A DNA stretch of 64,000 nucleotides. Origin: an uncultured Flavobacterium sp. (GTDB lineage: Bacteria; Bacteroidota; Bacteroidia; Flavobacteriales; Flavobacteriaceae). The notes under the pieces were generated by a model that was given only the letters and a program-made list of their open reading frames with translations, searched no databases and was not told the origin of the DNA. A program made the translations under genes and the position numbers. How positions within the stretch are numbered: the stretch's first letter is position 1; the number at the start of each line of letters is the position of its first letter. This document shows positions 56,201-63,482 of the stretch, piece by piece. The DNA lies in assembly GCF_943913405.1 (NCBI RefSeq), contig NZ_CALTYA010000001.1, positions 124,001 through 188,000 of the forward strand, written 5' to 3'.

Positions 56201-56457
56201 TTTTCTGCTTTTAGTGAAGGTTTAATTTGGATTGACAGGTTTTCTTTTCCTTTCAATATATTTAAATGGCTCACTTTTTCACCTGTATCCTCGGATAAAA
56301 AGAAAGCATGTGCTGTCAATGCAATTTTATCTATGGCTGAAATTTTTGCAGAGGATAGCTGCGGTATCTCCAATTCATGATGAGACTCCCTGCTTATCTG
56401 CCATGCTTTGTATGGGCAATACTGCATGGCCTGTAATATTTTCCATGTCGGTTTCAT
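53224..56457 (-). CDS. TM0106/RecB-like nuclease - IS66 transposase - integrase-repeat fusion
   Basis: This is a 1077-residue chimera. Residues ~1-400 match the TM0106 RecB-like family: WKILQAMQYCPYKAW at the start, a Cys cluster CPECQFWETC near 112, then an RNase-H/YprB-like fold with YLDFEGLPDERFIYL near 203, YHYGSYEIRSL and RYNLEDCRALE near 360. Residues ~465-830 match IS66 transposases: zinc motif CPGCGSSKVYY near 470, HIDETTVKLT near 598, TDFFPGYDALKLQRQKCLIH near 649 and the Glu in NNNAEAAIKAF near 769. From ~839 four 55-60-residue repeats follow (RPxxIPxxPxxxYxxxGWxxxxDWLG). No IS66 accessory ORFs or clear terminal repeats are seen. No internal stop or frameshift is present, so the fusion is real at this assembly level. 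Confidence 0.85.
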   Translation of the reverse strand: MKPTWKILQAMQYCPYKAWQISRESHHELEIPQLSSAKISAIDKIALTAHAFFLSEDTGEKVSHLNILKGKENLSIQIKPSLKAEKLLADTKRILDSEAPVFYKNKHCPECQFWETCHQKLNEKDCISLLGSISSKIIERYHKKGIFTVLQLSHLFRPRRRSRRKPKIASNYLWELKALAIREQKTYVMYTPDIESISEAIYLDFEGLPDERFIYLIGGIVHFENKADETFSFWADNRENEKEIFRNLFRLLNQYPDLKIYHYGSYEIRSLNTIVQKHDPVFKQEFSRLQKRMVNLLSYLRTSVYPPTYSNGLKEVANFLGYNWAGNLDGLQSIVLRKQWEATNDSEIREQLVRYNLEDCRALEIVCNWLHGLTINAKPDNVLAVASMKKLSPYKFQANPNFGEDYDTISKAAYFDYQQKKIYWRNKTIGHSLSNTPEKGSAVHPGKGVMGWQPEKANEVIIAKPLQKCPGCGSSKVYYLKNTMRSFKQTDIKFTSSGVRRHVVEFKSTQGKCSKCGIKYNNAILKRMRYGDNLLALITQMYISYHISSNMIAKMIMDQYHIWISPMYVVSRKYKWWLQWQPEVDYLWEIILKSPVIHIDETTVKLTKDTGYVWVFATSHTVFYYFTLTRETEFLKQWLKDYKGIIITDFFPGYDALKLQRQKCLIHLIRDLNDDLHKNPFDEGYKNLMDAFSKLLIKIIATIDKYGLSRKHLQKHLRETEEFHKTYLSIEYRGELSIKYSKRLKKHWDELWVFLKHDDIPWNNNNAEAAIKAFAQHRHNVNGRIREGKLIEYLKMLSIAQTCRYRNIPFLDLLRRKAGLWENVPPDYLPPFLPFLQARLYVRRLKFTRKRQWNEWIKSGKRPTFIPASPNSTYKKMGWHDWYDWLGFKFLPFEKARTYMRRLGLKNRDEYWAWLRSDKRPSTIPYSPEKEYKRTGWIDLGDWLGTGNTGRQRKKRMNYEQAKTYIQAVGIKTQHEFFAWRKTDQRPETMPPDPNKVYFEFEGWGAFLGTGRIANQNKKYWSYEEAKTFLKPLRITSGKHFRELCSMGVITTYIPNNPYAFYSKQKTWISFPDFFGK

Positions 56458-56950
56458 ACTGCTTATTCATAAATATGGAGTAAAATAAAAAGTTTCTGAA
56501 CCTTTATTACGACCATTAAAGTTAAAAAAATATTGCCATTTTTTTTATGATTGAAATTGTTTTCTAGTCTAAGATGAAGGACAGATGACGTACTCCACTG
56601 TTTGCTGTTTTAGTATTTTATTGTAAATTTGACTATTGGAAATCAATAACTTATAGATTGTGTGATGTTTAAAAATCAATTATATTTTCTTCTTCATACT
56701 GGCTCAGAATTAGCAAGTAAATATTTCCAATCATACAGATAATCTTAGAATCACTTTCCACAATATGTTGTTCAAGTGGCAGTGTCGGACTAGCTACAAA
56801 AAGCTTAGTTTTTGATTGGGCAGTAAAGTATACTAAAATTTAAATTATTCCGTGCCTTGCAATAACAACATGAAAATTCTCATCTACGCCTGTAAGATTT
56901 AGATTTTAAAAAGCAAGCTGTATTCAAATTATCACCAGTATAGTTGTAAA
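56458..56950. other. Gene-free spacer between fusion gene and serine recombinase
   Basis: This 493-base AT-rich stretch holds no ORF of note. A short CAAAAA/TTTTTG dyad near 56798-56815 is the only structure seen. It lies just upstream of the recombinase gene and is a candidate place for att or res sites, but none can be named. Confidence 0.4.
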
Positions 56951-57019
56951 ATGAATAATCTTAAAAAAAAGGTGTTTGCCCTTAGGGGAATTTATGGTGT
57001 TAAATTTAAAATTCAAGGT

Positions 57020-58519
57020 ATGTATGATCAGACTAAATCGACTTATTTATATATCCGGGTCAGTACAGACGAGCAAAAAAGGAAAGGATATTCCCTGCCC
57101 GAACAGGAAGACCGGTTATTAAAATATTGTGCATTCAACAATATAGAGGTAAAGGGTATTTATCGCGAGGACTTCTCAGCCAAAAACTTCAACCGGCCTG
57201 AATGGAAAAAGTTAATAACGGCAATTAAAAACAAGTCAAAGGAAGGCAAGAGTATACTTTTCATAAAATGGGATCGGTTTAGTCGAAATATTGAACTTGC
57301 CTATGAGATGATAGGAATACTTCGAAAACACAGGACCACAGCAATGGCTATTGATCAACCTATAGATTTTTCTGTTCCTGAAAGTACGGTCATGCTTGCC
57401 GTTTACCTATCTGTACCAGAAGCAGAAAACAGCAGGAGGGCTCTAAATACGGCAAATGGTATTCGTCGGGCAAAACTAATGGGCAGATACCCTAATAAAG
57501 CTCCGATAGGATACATCAATATGACGCTTGTTGACGGCAGAAAAATTATTACCCCGAAACAGCCCGATGCAGAAATTATAAGCTGGGCTTTCCATCAGCT
57601 TGCAAAAAATATCCATAAAATAGAGAAAGTCCGGAATATGGCCTATGACAAAGGCTTGAAATGTTCCCGATCGCATTTTTTCAGGATCATACATAATCCT
57701 GTTTACTGTGGACTTATCCCGGTAAAATTCAATTCAGAAGAACAGCAAATGGTAAAAGGAACCCACGATCCATTGATACCGGAAACATTGTTTTATGAAG
57801 TCCAGCATATTATTAATACAAAAAGAAAAGTTACTGCTAAAACGGATATTCTCAAATCAACATTTTTTCTAAGGGGATTTTTAACATGCCCTCTTTGCGG
57901 ACGGAAACTAAGCGGAAGCTTTTCCCAAGGATCTACAAAAAAGTATTCATATTATCATTGTCAGGGAAGATGTAAAACAAGAATTAGCGCCCCTTTCCTC
58001 AATGATTGCTACCAACGCAAGCTGCAACAGCTTGTGCTTTCAAATGGAGCAATTGGGTTATTAAAAATTGTTTTAGAAGACTGTAATACAAATTCACAAA
58101 AAGCAAAGTACTTACATGACCGAAATATGGTGACAATAAAGCTAAATGAGGAGAATTCAATCCTTTCCAAAGCCCGAAAGTTATTTGTAGTGGATACACT
58201 GAAATATGATGATTATAGCGAGTTAAAAAAAGAGAGCCTGGCCAATTCTAAATGTTTGAAAAGTGAGCTGCAGGACATCAATATCAAATTAAAGAGTATC
58301 GAAGAGCAAAGCCAATTGGCAAGCAAACCATTTGTAGATGTCTTTCAAGGGTTCTTAAGTTTGGATACAGCAAATAAAAAACACCTTGTCAATCTAATTC
58401 CACCCGTTAAGGTTAATCCCAAAACAAAAGACATCTCTTTGGAAGTGAACGGTGCACTATCAAAAATATTAACATCAAAAAAACGCACAAAAAACAGTGA
58501 ATATGAATTTTATAGATAG
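57020..58519 (+). CDS. Large serine recombinase
   Basis: This is a site-specific recombinase. The resolvase domain has the catalytic Ser in YLYIRVSTDEQKRKGYSLPE, and WDRFSRN ~95 residues further on. A recombinase domain follows (GRYPNKAPIGYIN ... IIHNPVYCGLIP), then a zinc ribbon (CPLCGRKLSGSF ... YYHCQGRCKTRI), and a C-terminal coiled coil. I place the start at 57020 (MYDQTKSTYLYIRVST); an ATG at 56951 would add 23 residues. It is the likely integrase of the accessory island, at its right end beside tRNA-Leu. Att sites were not found. Confidence 0.9.
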   Translation: MYDQTKSTYLYIRVSTDEQKRKGYSLPEQEDRLLKYCAFNNIEVKGIYREDFSAKNFNRPEWKKLITAIKNKSKEGKSILFIKWDRFSRNIELAYEMIGILRKHRTTAMAIDQPIDFSVPESTVMLAVYLSVPEAENSRRALNTANGIRRAKLMGRYPNKAPIGYINMTLVDGRKIITPKQPDAEIISWAFHQLAKNIHKIEKVRNMAYDKGLKCSRSHFFRIIHNPVYCGLIPVKFNSEEQQMVKGTHDPLIPETLFYEVQHIINTKRKVTAKTDILKSTFFLRGFLTCPLCGRKLSGSFSQGSTKKYSYYHCQGRCKTRISAPFLNDCYQRKLQQLVLSNGAIGLLKIVLEDCNTNSQKAKYLHDRNMVTIKLNEENSILSKARKLFVVDTLKYDDYSELKKESLANSKCLKSELQDINIKLKSIEEQSQLASKPFVDVFQGFLSLDTANKKHLVNLIPPVKVNPKTKDISLEVNGALSKILTSKKRTKNSEYEFYR

Positions 58520-58715
58520 AAGGATTTCAGTTAACCGGGCAATAGCTGTGTTAGCGAAAAATGGCATCGAGGTGGATGATGGTGAAGCGGCTGTTATATT
58601 AGACTTTCTTTATCTGATATCGCAAAATCGCAAAAAGCCTCAAGAGGCGAAAAACGCCGGAACTCTAAAGAGAAATCGAACTTTGGAAAAAAGCTGCAAA
58701 ACCACCGTAAAATAA
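58503..58715 (+). CDS. Small recombinase-associated protein
   Basis: This is a small protein of about 70 residues overlapping the recombinase end by 17 bases (a GTG two codons earlier is also possible). NRAIAVLAKNGIEVDDGEAAVILDFLYLIS is a compact helical motif that often follows recombinase genes in Bacteroidota; I recall no function for it. A basic tail follows (KRNRTLEKSCKTTVK). It could be a recombination directionality factor, but that is a guess from position. Confidence 0.6.
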   Translation: MNFIDRRISVNRAIAVLAKNGIEVDDGEAAVILDFLYLISQNRKKPQEAKNAGTLKRNRTLEKSCKTTVK

Positions 58716-58821
58716 AGGGTTTTAAATAGTTCTTACGACTGTAAGGATTTTAAACAGTAAAAAAAATCGAACTAAAATGACTAAACAGTAACTGTTTGTG
58801 TCATAGATTTTTATTGTCAAA

Positions 58822-58854
58822 AAAAAAGGAGATACTACTAAACAGTATCTCCTT
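58822..58854 (-). terminator. Terminator of tRNA-Leu
   Basis: GGAGATACT and AGTATCTCC form a 9 bp perfect stem around seven bases. On the minus strand it is followed by a run of seven T. It lies five bases beyond the tRNA 3' end. Confidence 0.88.
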
Positions 58855-58858
58855 AAGT

Positions 58859-58939
58859 GCGGATAATAGGACTCGAACCTACACACCTTGCGGCACCAGA
58901 TCCTAAGTCTGGCGTGTCTACCAATTTCACCATATCCGC
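58859..58939 (-). tRNA. tRNA-Leu (anticodon UAG)
   Basis: On the minus strand the gene starts GCGGATA and ends TATCCGC, which pair as a 7 bp acceptor stem. The D region is GGTGAAATTGGTAGACACGCC, the anticodon arm CCAGA-CTTAGGA-TCTGG gives anticodon TAG, and a long variable arm (GCCGCAAGGTGT) marks a class II tRNA. The T loop is TTCGAGT. CCA is not encoded. Its 3' end points into the accessory island, a usual insertion context. Confidence 0.96.
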
Positions 58940-59043
58940 AGTAGACCTTTGAAAACAACTATTGCTGTTATCGAGGTGCAAATATAGTCATAGTTTTGAA
59001 CTTTCAAATAAAAAATTAAAAAAAATTAAAATATTCTTTTTCG

Positions 59044-59051
59044 TATTTTTG
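59044..59051 (+). promoter_or_regulatory. -7 element of the M20 dipeptidase gene
   Basis: TATTTTTG matches TAnnTTTG and lies 26 bases before the dipeptidase ATG. No clear -33 TTG is seen. Confidence 0.5.
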
Positions 59052-59077
59052 GCAGACAACATTTCAAAAAACCATTT

Positions 59078-60472
59078 ATGGATACTATAAAAGACTACGT
59101 TCAAAAAAACAAGGAACGTTTCCTTAACGAACTTATTGATTTACTGAAGATTCCGTCTGTGAGCGCTGATTCTGCTTATTCACAAGACGTGATTGATACT
59201 GCAAATGCTGTAAAATCTAGCCTTGAAAAAGCAGGCTGTGATTTCGTGGAAATTTGCGATACTCCGGGTTATCCGATTGTTTATGGAGAAAAAATGATTG
59301 ATCCAAATCTTCCGACGGTTTTAGTTTATGGGCATTATGACGTGCAACCGCCAGATCCTTTAGAGTTGTGGACTTCTCCTCCATTTGAGCCAGTTATCAA
59401 AAAGACCGATTTGCATCCAGAAGGAGCGATTTTCGCTCGCGGTGCGTGTGATGACAAAGGCCAGATGTACATGCACGTGAAAGCTTTGGAATATATGGTT
59501 CAGACCAACAATCTTCCTTGCAACGTGAAATTTATGATTGAAGGCGAAGAAGAAGTGGGTTCAGCAAGTTTGGGCTGGTTCGTAGAAAGAAACCAAGAAA
59601 AACTGAAAAACGACGTGATTTTAATTTCTGATACAGGTATGATTTCCAATACACAGCCTTCCATTACGACAGGTTTGCGTGGTTTAAGCTATGTAGAAGT
59701 AGAAGTTACGGGTCCGAATCGTGATTTGCATTCTGGTTTGTATGGCGGTGCTGTCGCTAATCCAATCAATATTTTGGCAAAGATGATTGCGTCGCTTCAC
59801 GATGAAAACAATCACATTACCATTCCTGGATTTTATGACAAAGTCGAAGAGCTTTCTGCCGAAGAAAGAGCTGAGATGGCAAAAGCACCGTTTTCTTTAG
59901 AAGCTTATAAAAAATCTTTAGACTTGAATGATATCTACGGAGAAAAAGGATATACGACAAACGAAAGAAATTCGATTCGTCCGACTTTAGACGTCAATGG
60001 AATTTGGGGTGGTTATACTGGCGAAGGCGCAAAAACCGTGATTGCAAGCAAAGCTTTTGCAAAAATTTCAATGCGTTTGGTTCCTAATCAAGATTGGCAT
60101 GATATTACAGAATTGTTTACAAAACACTTTGAAAGCATTGCCCCGAGTGGCGTGACCGTAAAAGTAAAACCGCATCATGGAGGCCAAGGCTATGTAACTC
60201 CGATTGACAGTATTGGTTATCAAGCAGCTGCAAAAGCGTATAATGAAAGCTTTGGCGTGCAACCTATTCCAGTTCGTTCAGGAGGAAGTATTCCGATTGT
60301 GGCATTGTTCGAAAAAGAACTGAAATCAAAAACAATCTTGATGGGATTTGGCTTGGATTCTGATGCTATTCACTCGCCAAACGAACATTTTGGAGTATTT
60401 AATTACTTGAAAGGAATTGAGACTATTCCATTGTTTTATAAATATTTTGTGGAACTTTTTAAAAACCAATAA
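59078..60472 (+). CDS. M20 family dipeptidase
   Basis: This is a zinc-dependent cytosolic dipeptidase (CNDP-like). VLVYGHYDVQPPDPLELWTSPPF supplies the first metal His and the catalytic Asp near residue 90. ARGACDDKGQMYMHV gives the bridging Asp, and MIEGEEEVGSASL carries the catalytic Glu pair. FGLDSDAIHSPNEHF near the C-terminus holds the last ligand. Its 464 residues are normal. It is co-transcribed with a TonB-domain gene that starts 3 bases after its stop. Confidence 0.93.
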   Translation: MDTIKDYVQKNKERFLNELIDLLKIPSVSADSAYSQDVIDTANAVKSSLEKAGCDFVEICDTPGYPIVYGEKMIDPNLPTVLVYGHYDVQPPDPLELWTSPPFEPVIKKTDLHPEGAIFARGACDDKGQMYMHVKALEYMVQTNNLPCNVKFMIEGEEEVGSASLGWFVERNQEKLKNDVILISDTGMISNTQPSITTGLRGLSYVEVEVTGPNRDLHSGLYGGAVANPINILAKMIASLHDENNHITIPGFYDKVEELSAEERAEMAKAPFSLEAYKKSLDLNDIYGEKGYTTNERNSIRPTLDVNGIWGGYTGEGAKTVIASKAFAKISMRLVPNQDWHDITELFTKHFESIAPSGVTVKVKPHHGGQGYVTPIDSIGYQAAAKAYNESFGVQPIPVRSGGSIPIVALFEKELKSKTILMGFGLDSDAIHSPNEHFGVFNYLKGIETIPLFYKYFVELFKNQ

Positions 60473-60475
60473 GTA

Positions 60476-60895
60476 ATGGATTTCTTCAAGACATTAAGAA
60501 ACATTGCTGTTTTTTCTTTATTCCTAAGTTTTAGCAGCAATTCTCATGCGCAAGATATTCCAGTTAAAGATGAGAAGACTGCTGATGATTCTATTCATTT
60601 CAAAGTGCAAATATTGCCTGAATTTCCTGGAGGGATGGCAGGATTTCATGCATATGTTTCTCAATCTTACAGGGTTCCAGCCTCATTTAAAGGGTCGGGA
60701 AATATTATTTTAAGCTTTGTGGTTGAACGAGACGGAAGCCTTACGGATATAAAAATTATTCGAGACTTGGGATTTGGCACTGGCGACGAAGGAATTCGCA
60801 TATTAAAAATTTCGCCGAAATGGAAACCCGGAATTCAAGATGGCATTCCCGTTCGGGTTAATTACACTCTTCCTATAAAATTAAGCGTCAAATAA
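60476..60895 (+). CDS. Exported TonB C-terminal domain protein
   Basis: This is a 139-residue protein with a signal peptide (AVFSLFLSFSSNSHAQ) and a TonB C-terminal-like domain from ~45: LPEFPGGMAGFHAYV, SFVVERDGSLTDIKIIRDLGFGTG and ISPKWKPGIQDGIPVRV. No long proline-rich spacer exists, so it is not a standard TonB. The domain is closely similar to the C-terminus of the BlaR1-like protein at 61827, so the two are likely duplicates. The role is unknown. Confidence 0.85.
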   Translation: MDFFKTLRNIAVFSLFLSFSSNSHAQDIPVKDEKTADDSIHFKVQILPEFPGGMAGFHAYVSQSYRVPASFKGSGNIILSFVVERDGSLTDIKIIRDLGFGTGDEGIRILKISPKWKPGIQDGIPVRVNYTLPIKLSVK

Positions 60896-60897
60896 AT

Positions 60898-60930
60898 CAA
60901 AATCCGTTCAGAAATGAGCGGATTTTTTTT
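60898..60930 (+). terminator. Terminator after TonB-domain gene
   Basis: AATCCGTTCA and TGAGCGGATT pair (one G-T) around a short loop and are followed by eight T. Confidence 0.85.
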
Positions 60931-60962
60931 GCATAAAAATTAATTTCTCAAAAAAACATTGC

Positions 60963-60976
60963 TCTACATTTGTAGA
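60963..60976. promoter_or_regulatory. BlaI-type operator, copy 1
   Basis: TCTACATTTGTAGA is a dyad (TCTACA/TGTAGA, 2 bp spacer) of the TACA-TGTA type bound by BlaI/MecI regulators. Its TTG (60970-60972) stands 19 bases before the -7 element inside copy 2, so it overlaps the -33 box. Confidence 0.8.
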
Positions 60977-60989
60977 ATTAAATTTTATT

Positions 60990-61003
60990 TCTACATTTGT
61001 AGA
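60990..61003. promoter_or_regulatory. BlaI-type operator, copy 2, containing the -7 promoter element
   Basis: This is an identical 14 bp dyad, 27 bp from copy 1 centre to centre. It contains TACATTTG, an exact TAnnTTTG -7 element, 25 bases before the ATG at 61024. Binding would therefore block the promoter of the operon that encodes the BlaI-like regulator. Confidence 0.8.
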
Positions 61004-61023
61004 GTTAATTCTAATTCCGTAGA

Positions 61024-61455
61024 ATGGTTTCTGTAAGTTTTAAAAGCGTCCTATTAATTTCTATCATCATAACTGCACTTTCAGGTTGCAAAATAAATAA
61101 AATCAGAAATAATGAACGCCATGGAAAATGGATTGATTATGACACCATTGAAAATGCAAATTACAAGTCAATCGGCCGTTATAAAAATGGACTTGAAAAA
61201 GGAACTCATCGGCAATTTTCCGATAAAAAAATACATCGAAAAGAAAAATATAAAAACGGAATCTGCCAAACAACTTATTATTATCCAAACGGGAGAATGA
61301 TGTCAGAAGGAAATACAGAACTTGAAATAACCGAAAAAGAAATGCATTGGTATTATCAAGGCGATTGGAAATTTTATGACGAACAAGGAAATTTGCTCGG
61401 AATCAATACTTACGAAAAAGGAGAACTAGTTAATCAAACAGAAATAAAACAATAA
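61024..61455 (+). CDS. MORN-repeat lipoprotein
   Basis: This is a 143-residue lipoprotein with lipobox Cys22 (LSGC). It has repeated MORN-2-like units (YKNGLEKGTHRQFSDKKIH, YKNGICQTTYYYPNGRMM), as in YwqK-like proteins. It is the first gene after the BlaI-type operators and lies 3 bases before the regulator gene, so it is controlled with it. It may be an envelope protein or a target of the BlaR1-like system. No more precise function can be given. Confidence 0.8.
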   Translation: MVSVSFKSVLLISIIITALSGCKINKIRNNERHGKWIDYDTIENANYKSIGRYKNGLEKGTHRQFSDKKIHRKEKYKNGICQTTYYYPNGRMMSEGNTELEITEKEMHWYYQGDWKFYDEQGNLLGINTYEKGELVNQTEIKQ

Positions 61456-61458
61456 AAA

Positions 61459-61830
61459 ATGCAATTATCAAATTCAGAAGAACAATTAATGCAACACCTT
61501 TGGAAACTTGAAAAAGCATTCATGAAAGATTTATTGGAAGCTTATTCAGAACCGAAACCAGCAACGACAACGGTTGCCACACTATTAAAAAGAATGATTG
61601 ACAAAAAATTTGTCGCTTATAATGAGTTCGGAAATTCTAGAGAATATTACCCCTTGGTCAAAAAGACAGATTATTTTTCAAAATATGTAAATGGATTGAT
61701 CAAGAATTTCTTCAACAATTCAGCTTCACAATTTGCTTCATTTTTCACGACGGAAACCGATTTGACCAAAAACGAATTGGAAGAACTTCAAAAGATTATC
61801 GATAAGGAAATCCAAAAAAAGAAAAAATGA
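61459..61830 (+). CDS. BlaI/MecI/CopY family repressor
   Basis: This is a 123-residue winged-helix regulator. LSNSEEQLMQHLWKLEKAFMKDLLEAY and TTVATLLKRMIDKKFV are the usual family motifs, and a helical C-terminal dimerisation region follows. It is expected to bind the two TACA-TGTA dyads at 60963-61003. It overlaps the M56 peptidase gene by four bases, the standard blaI-blaR1 arrangement. Induction probably needs cleavage or release triggered by the partner. Confidence 0.93.
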   Translation: MQLSNSEEQLMQHLWKLEKAFMKDLLEAYSEPKPATTTVATLLKRMIDKKFVAYNEFGNSREYYPLVKKTDYFSKYVNGLIKNFFNNSASQFASFFTTETDLTKNELEELQKIIDKEIQKKKK

Positions 61831-63092
61831 TTGCCTTTTTAATCAAATCATCACTTTGCCTGATTTTGCTTTTGGGCGTTTATAAATTCTTTCTAGAGAA
61901 AGAAAAAATAAGTGTCTTTAATCGATTCTATCTCTTGGGAAGCTTGATAATTTCGTTCGCAATTCCGTTTGTGAAATTTGAATTACAACAAGATTTCGTG
62001 CAACATAATTTGCTTCCAGATGCGATTCAAACCATTCAAGGAAACACTATCATCATCAATCAAAAATCAAACAGTTTCTCAATCATCCTTTGGACTTTTT
62101 ACGCAATCATCACGACACTTTTTGTAATTCGATTTGGCAAAAATATTTATGAATTTATTTCTAAAATAAAAGCTAATCCGAAGGAGAGATTTGAAATTTC
62201 TACCTTGGTTCTGATAGAAGAAAAAATATTGCCCCACACCTTTCTGAATTATATTTTTATAAACAGAAACGATTATGAAAATCGGAAAATTGAAGGCGAA
62301 TTGTTTGTGCATGAATTGACGCACGTTCGCCAAAAACATACGCTTGACATCTTATTTATAGAAATTTTGAAAACAATATTCTGGTTCAATCCAATCTTGA
62401 TTTTCTACAAAAAAGCAATCCAGTTAAACCACGAATTCCTTGCGGATGAAAAGGTGGTGAAATCTTATAATAATGTTCCGTTTTACCAAAATTTGCTATT
62501 GGAAAAAGCCTCTTGGAACAGCAACTTTTACTTGGCCAGTAATTTGAATTTTTTAGTAACCAAAAAAAGATTAATTATGATGACAAAAACCACATCAAAG
62601 TCAAGAGCCTTGCTCAAAAAGCTTTCAGTATTGCCTGTTTTGGCAGGCTTAGTATTTATTTCTTGCTCCCAAAATTCGACAGAGAAAATGTCTGATGAAA
62701 AGATTGTAGCTTCAACTTGGGAAAGTGCAAAAGCGCTTTCTTCAGAAAAAACTGTAACAAATGCTAACGAAGCCATTGAAGTTGCAGAAGTTGATCAAAG
62801 AGATGTTCCAACATCGCCACAATTTCCAGGAGGAATGGAAGCTTTTTACAAATTTGTAGCCAAAGAATTTAAAATGCCTAAAGGATTTTCGGGCAAAGAC
62901 AAAGTTATCCTGACGTTTGTTGTGAAAGCCGACGGAAATCTTGAAGGAATAAAAGTAATCAAAGATGCTGGTTTTGGAACCGGAGAAGAAGCTGTGAGAA
63001 TAATGAAAAAATCACCCAAATGGAATCCAGGATTGAAAGACGGAAAACCTGTGAGAATTCAATATCACTTGCCAATTCAATTAGAATCATAG
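61827..63092 (+). CDS. BlaR1-like M56 metallopeptidase with TonB C-terminal domain
   Basis: This is a membrane sensor-protease of 421 residues. The M56 part has several N-terminal membrane helices, the zinc motif VHELTHVRQKH near 159 and NHEFLADEKVV. After a further membrane segment (LPVLAGLVFISC, ~275) the periplasmic tail is not a penicillin-binding domain. It is a TonB C-terminal-like domain (FPGGMEAFYKFVAKEF ... GFGTGEEAVRIMKKSPKW). The tail closely resembles the protein at 60476. It probably senses an envelope signal and inactivates the BlaI-like repressor. Confidence 0.9.
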   Translation: MIAFLIKSSLCLILLLGVYKFFLEKEKISVFNRFYLLGSLIISFAIPFVKFELQQDFVQHNLLPDAIQTIQGNTIIINQKSNSFSIILWTFYAIITTLFVIRFGKNIYEFISKIKANPKERFEISTLVLIEEKILPHTFLNYIFINRNDYENRKIEGELFVHELTHVRQKHTLDILFIEILKTIFWFNPILIFYKKAIQLNHEFLADEKVVKSYNNVPFYQNLLLEKASWNSNFYLASNLNFLVTKKRLIMMTKTTSKSRALLKKLSVLPVLAGLVFISCSQNSTEKMSDEKIVASTWESAKALSSEKTVTNANEAIEVAEVDQRDVPTSPQFPGGMEAFYKFVAKEFKMPKGFSGKDKVILTFVVKADGNLEGIKVIKDAGFGTGEEAVRIMKKSPKWNPGLKDGKPVRIQYHLPIQLES

Positions 63093-63148
63093 TAAAATTC
63101 AAATCCGCTCAGCAATGGGCGGTTTTTTTTACCCAATAGTGAAAAATA

Positions 63149-63178
63149 AAAAAGCCCATTCTTTCGAATGGGCTTTTC
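63149..63178. terminator. Bidirectional terminator between M56 and rpmA genes
   Basis: GCCCATTC and GAATGGGC form a perfect stem with loop TTTC, flanked by A and T runs. A weaker hairpin at 63099-63131 precedes it. It serves both convergent operons. Confidence 0.92.
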
Positions 63179-63198
63179 AATATCAAAAATCTTGATTC

Positions 63199-63459
63199 TT
63201 ATGCTTCGAATGGAAGAATAGAAACGAAAGATTTGTTATCTCCTTTTTTCTGGAACTTAACAACTCCATCAACTTTTGCATGCAAAGTATGATCTTTACC
63301 CATGTAAACGTTTTCACCTGGATTGTGTTTAGAACCTCTTTGTCTAACGATGATGTTCCCAGCGATTGCAGCTTGACCACCATAAATCTTAACACCTAAA
63401 CGTTTCGATTCTGATTCTCTACCATTCTTGGAACTACCGACACCTTTCTTGTGAGCCAT
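63199..63459 (-). CDS. rpmA: 50S ribosomal protein L27
   Basis: This is an 86-residue ribosomal protein. It starts MAHKKGVGSSKNGRESESKR and includes IIVRQRGSKHNPGENVYMGKD and the HAKVDGVVKF strand. The N-terminus is the native MAHKK form without a cleaved leader. It is 23 bp after the L21 gene, the usual rplU-rpmA pair. Confidence 0.98.
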   Translation of the reverse strand: MAHKKGVGSSKNGRESESKRLGVKIYGGQAAIAGNIIVRQRGSKHNPGENVYMGKDHTLHAKVDGVVKFQKKGDNKSFVSILPFEA

Positions 63460-63482
63460 GACGTATTAGTTTTAAATGTTAA

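Noticed and set aside
53174..56484. TTTACTCC / GGAGTAAA inverted words on both sides of the transposase fusion
   Set aside because: Eight bases in AT-rich DNA without flanking target duplication do not support IS66 terminal repeats, which are longer and start differently.
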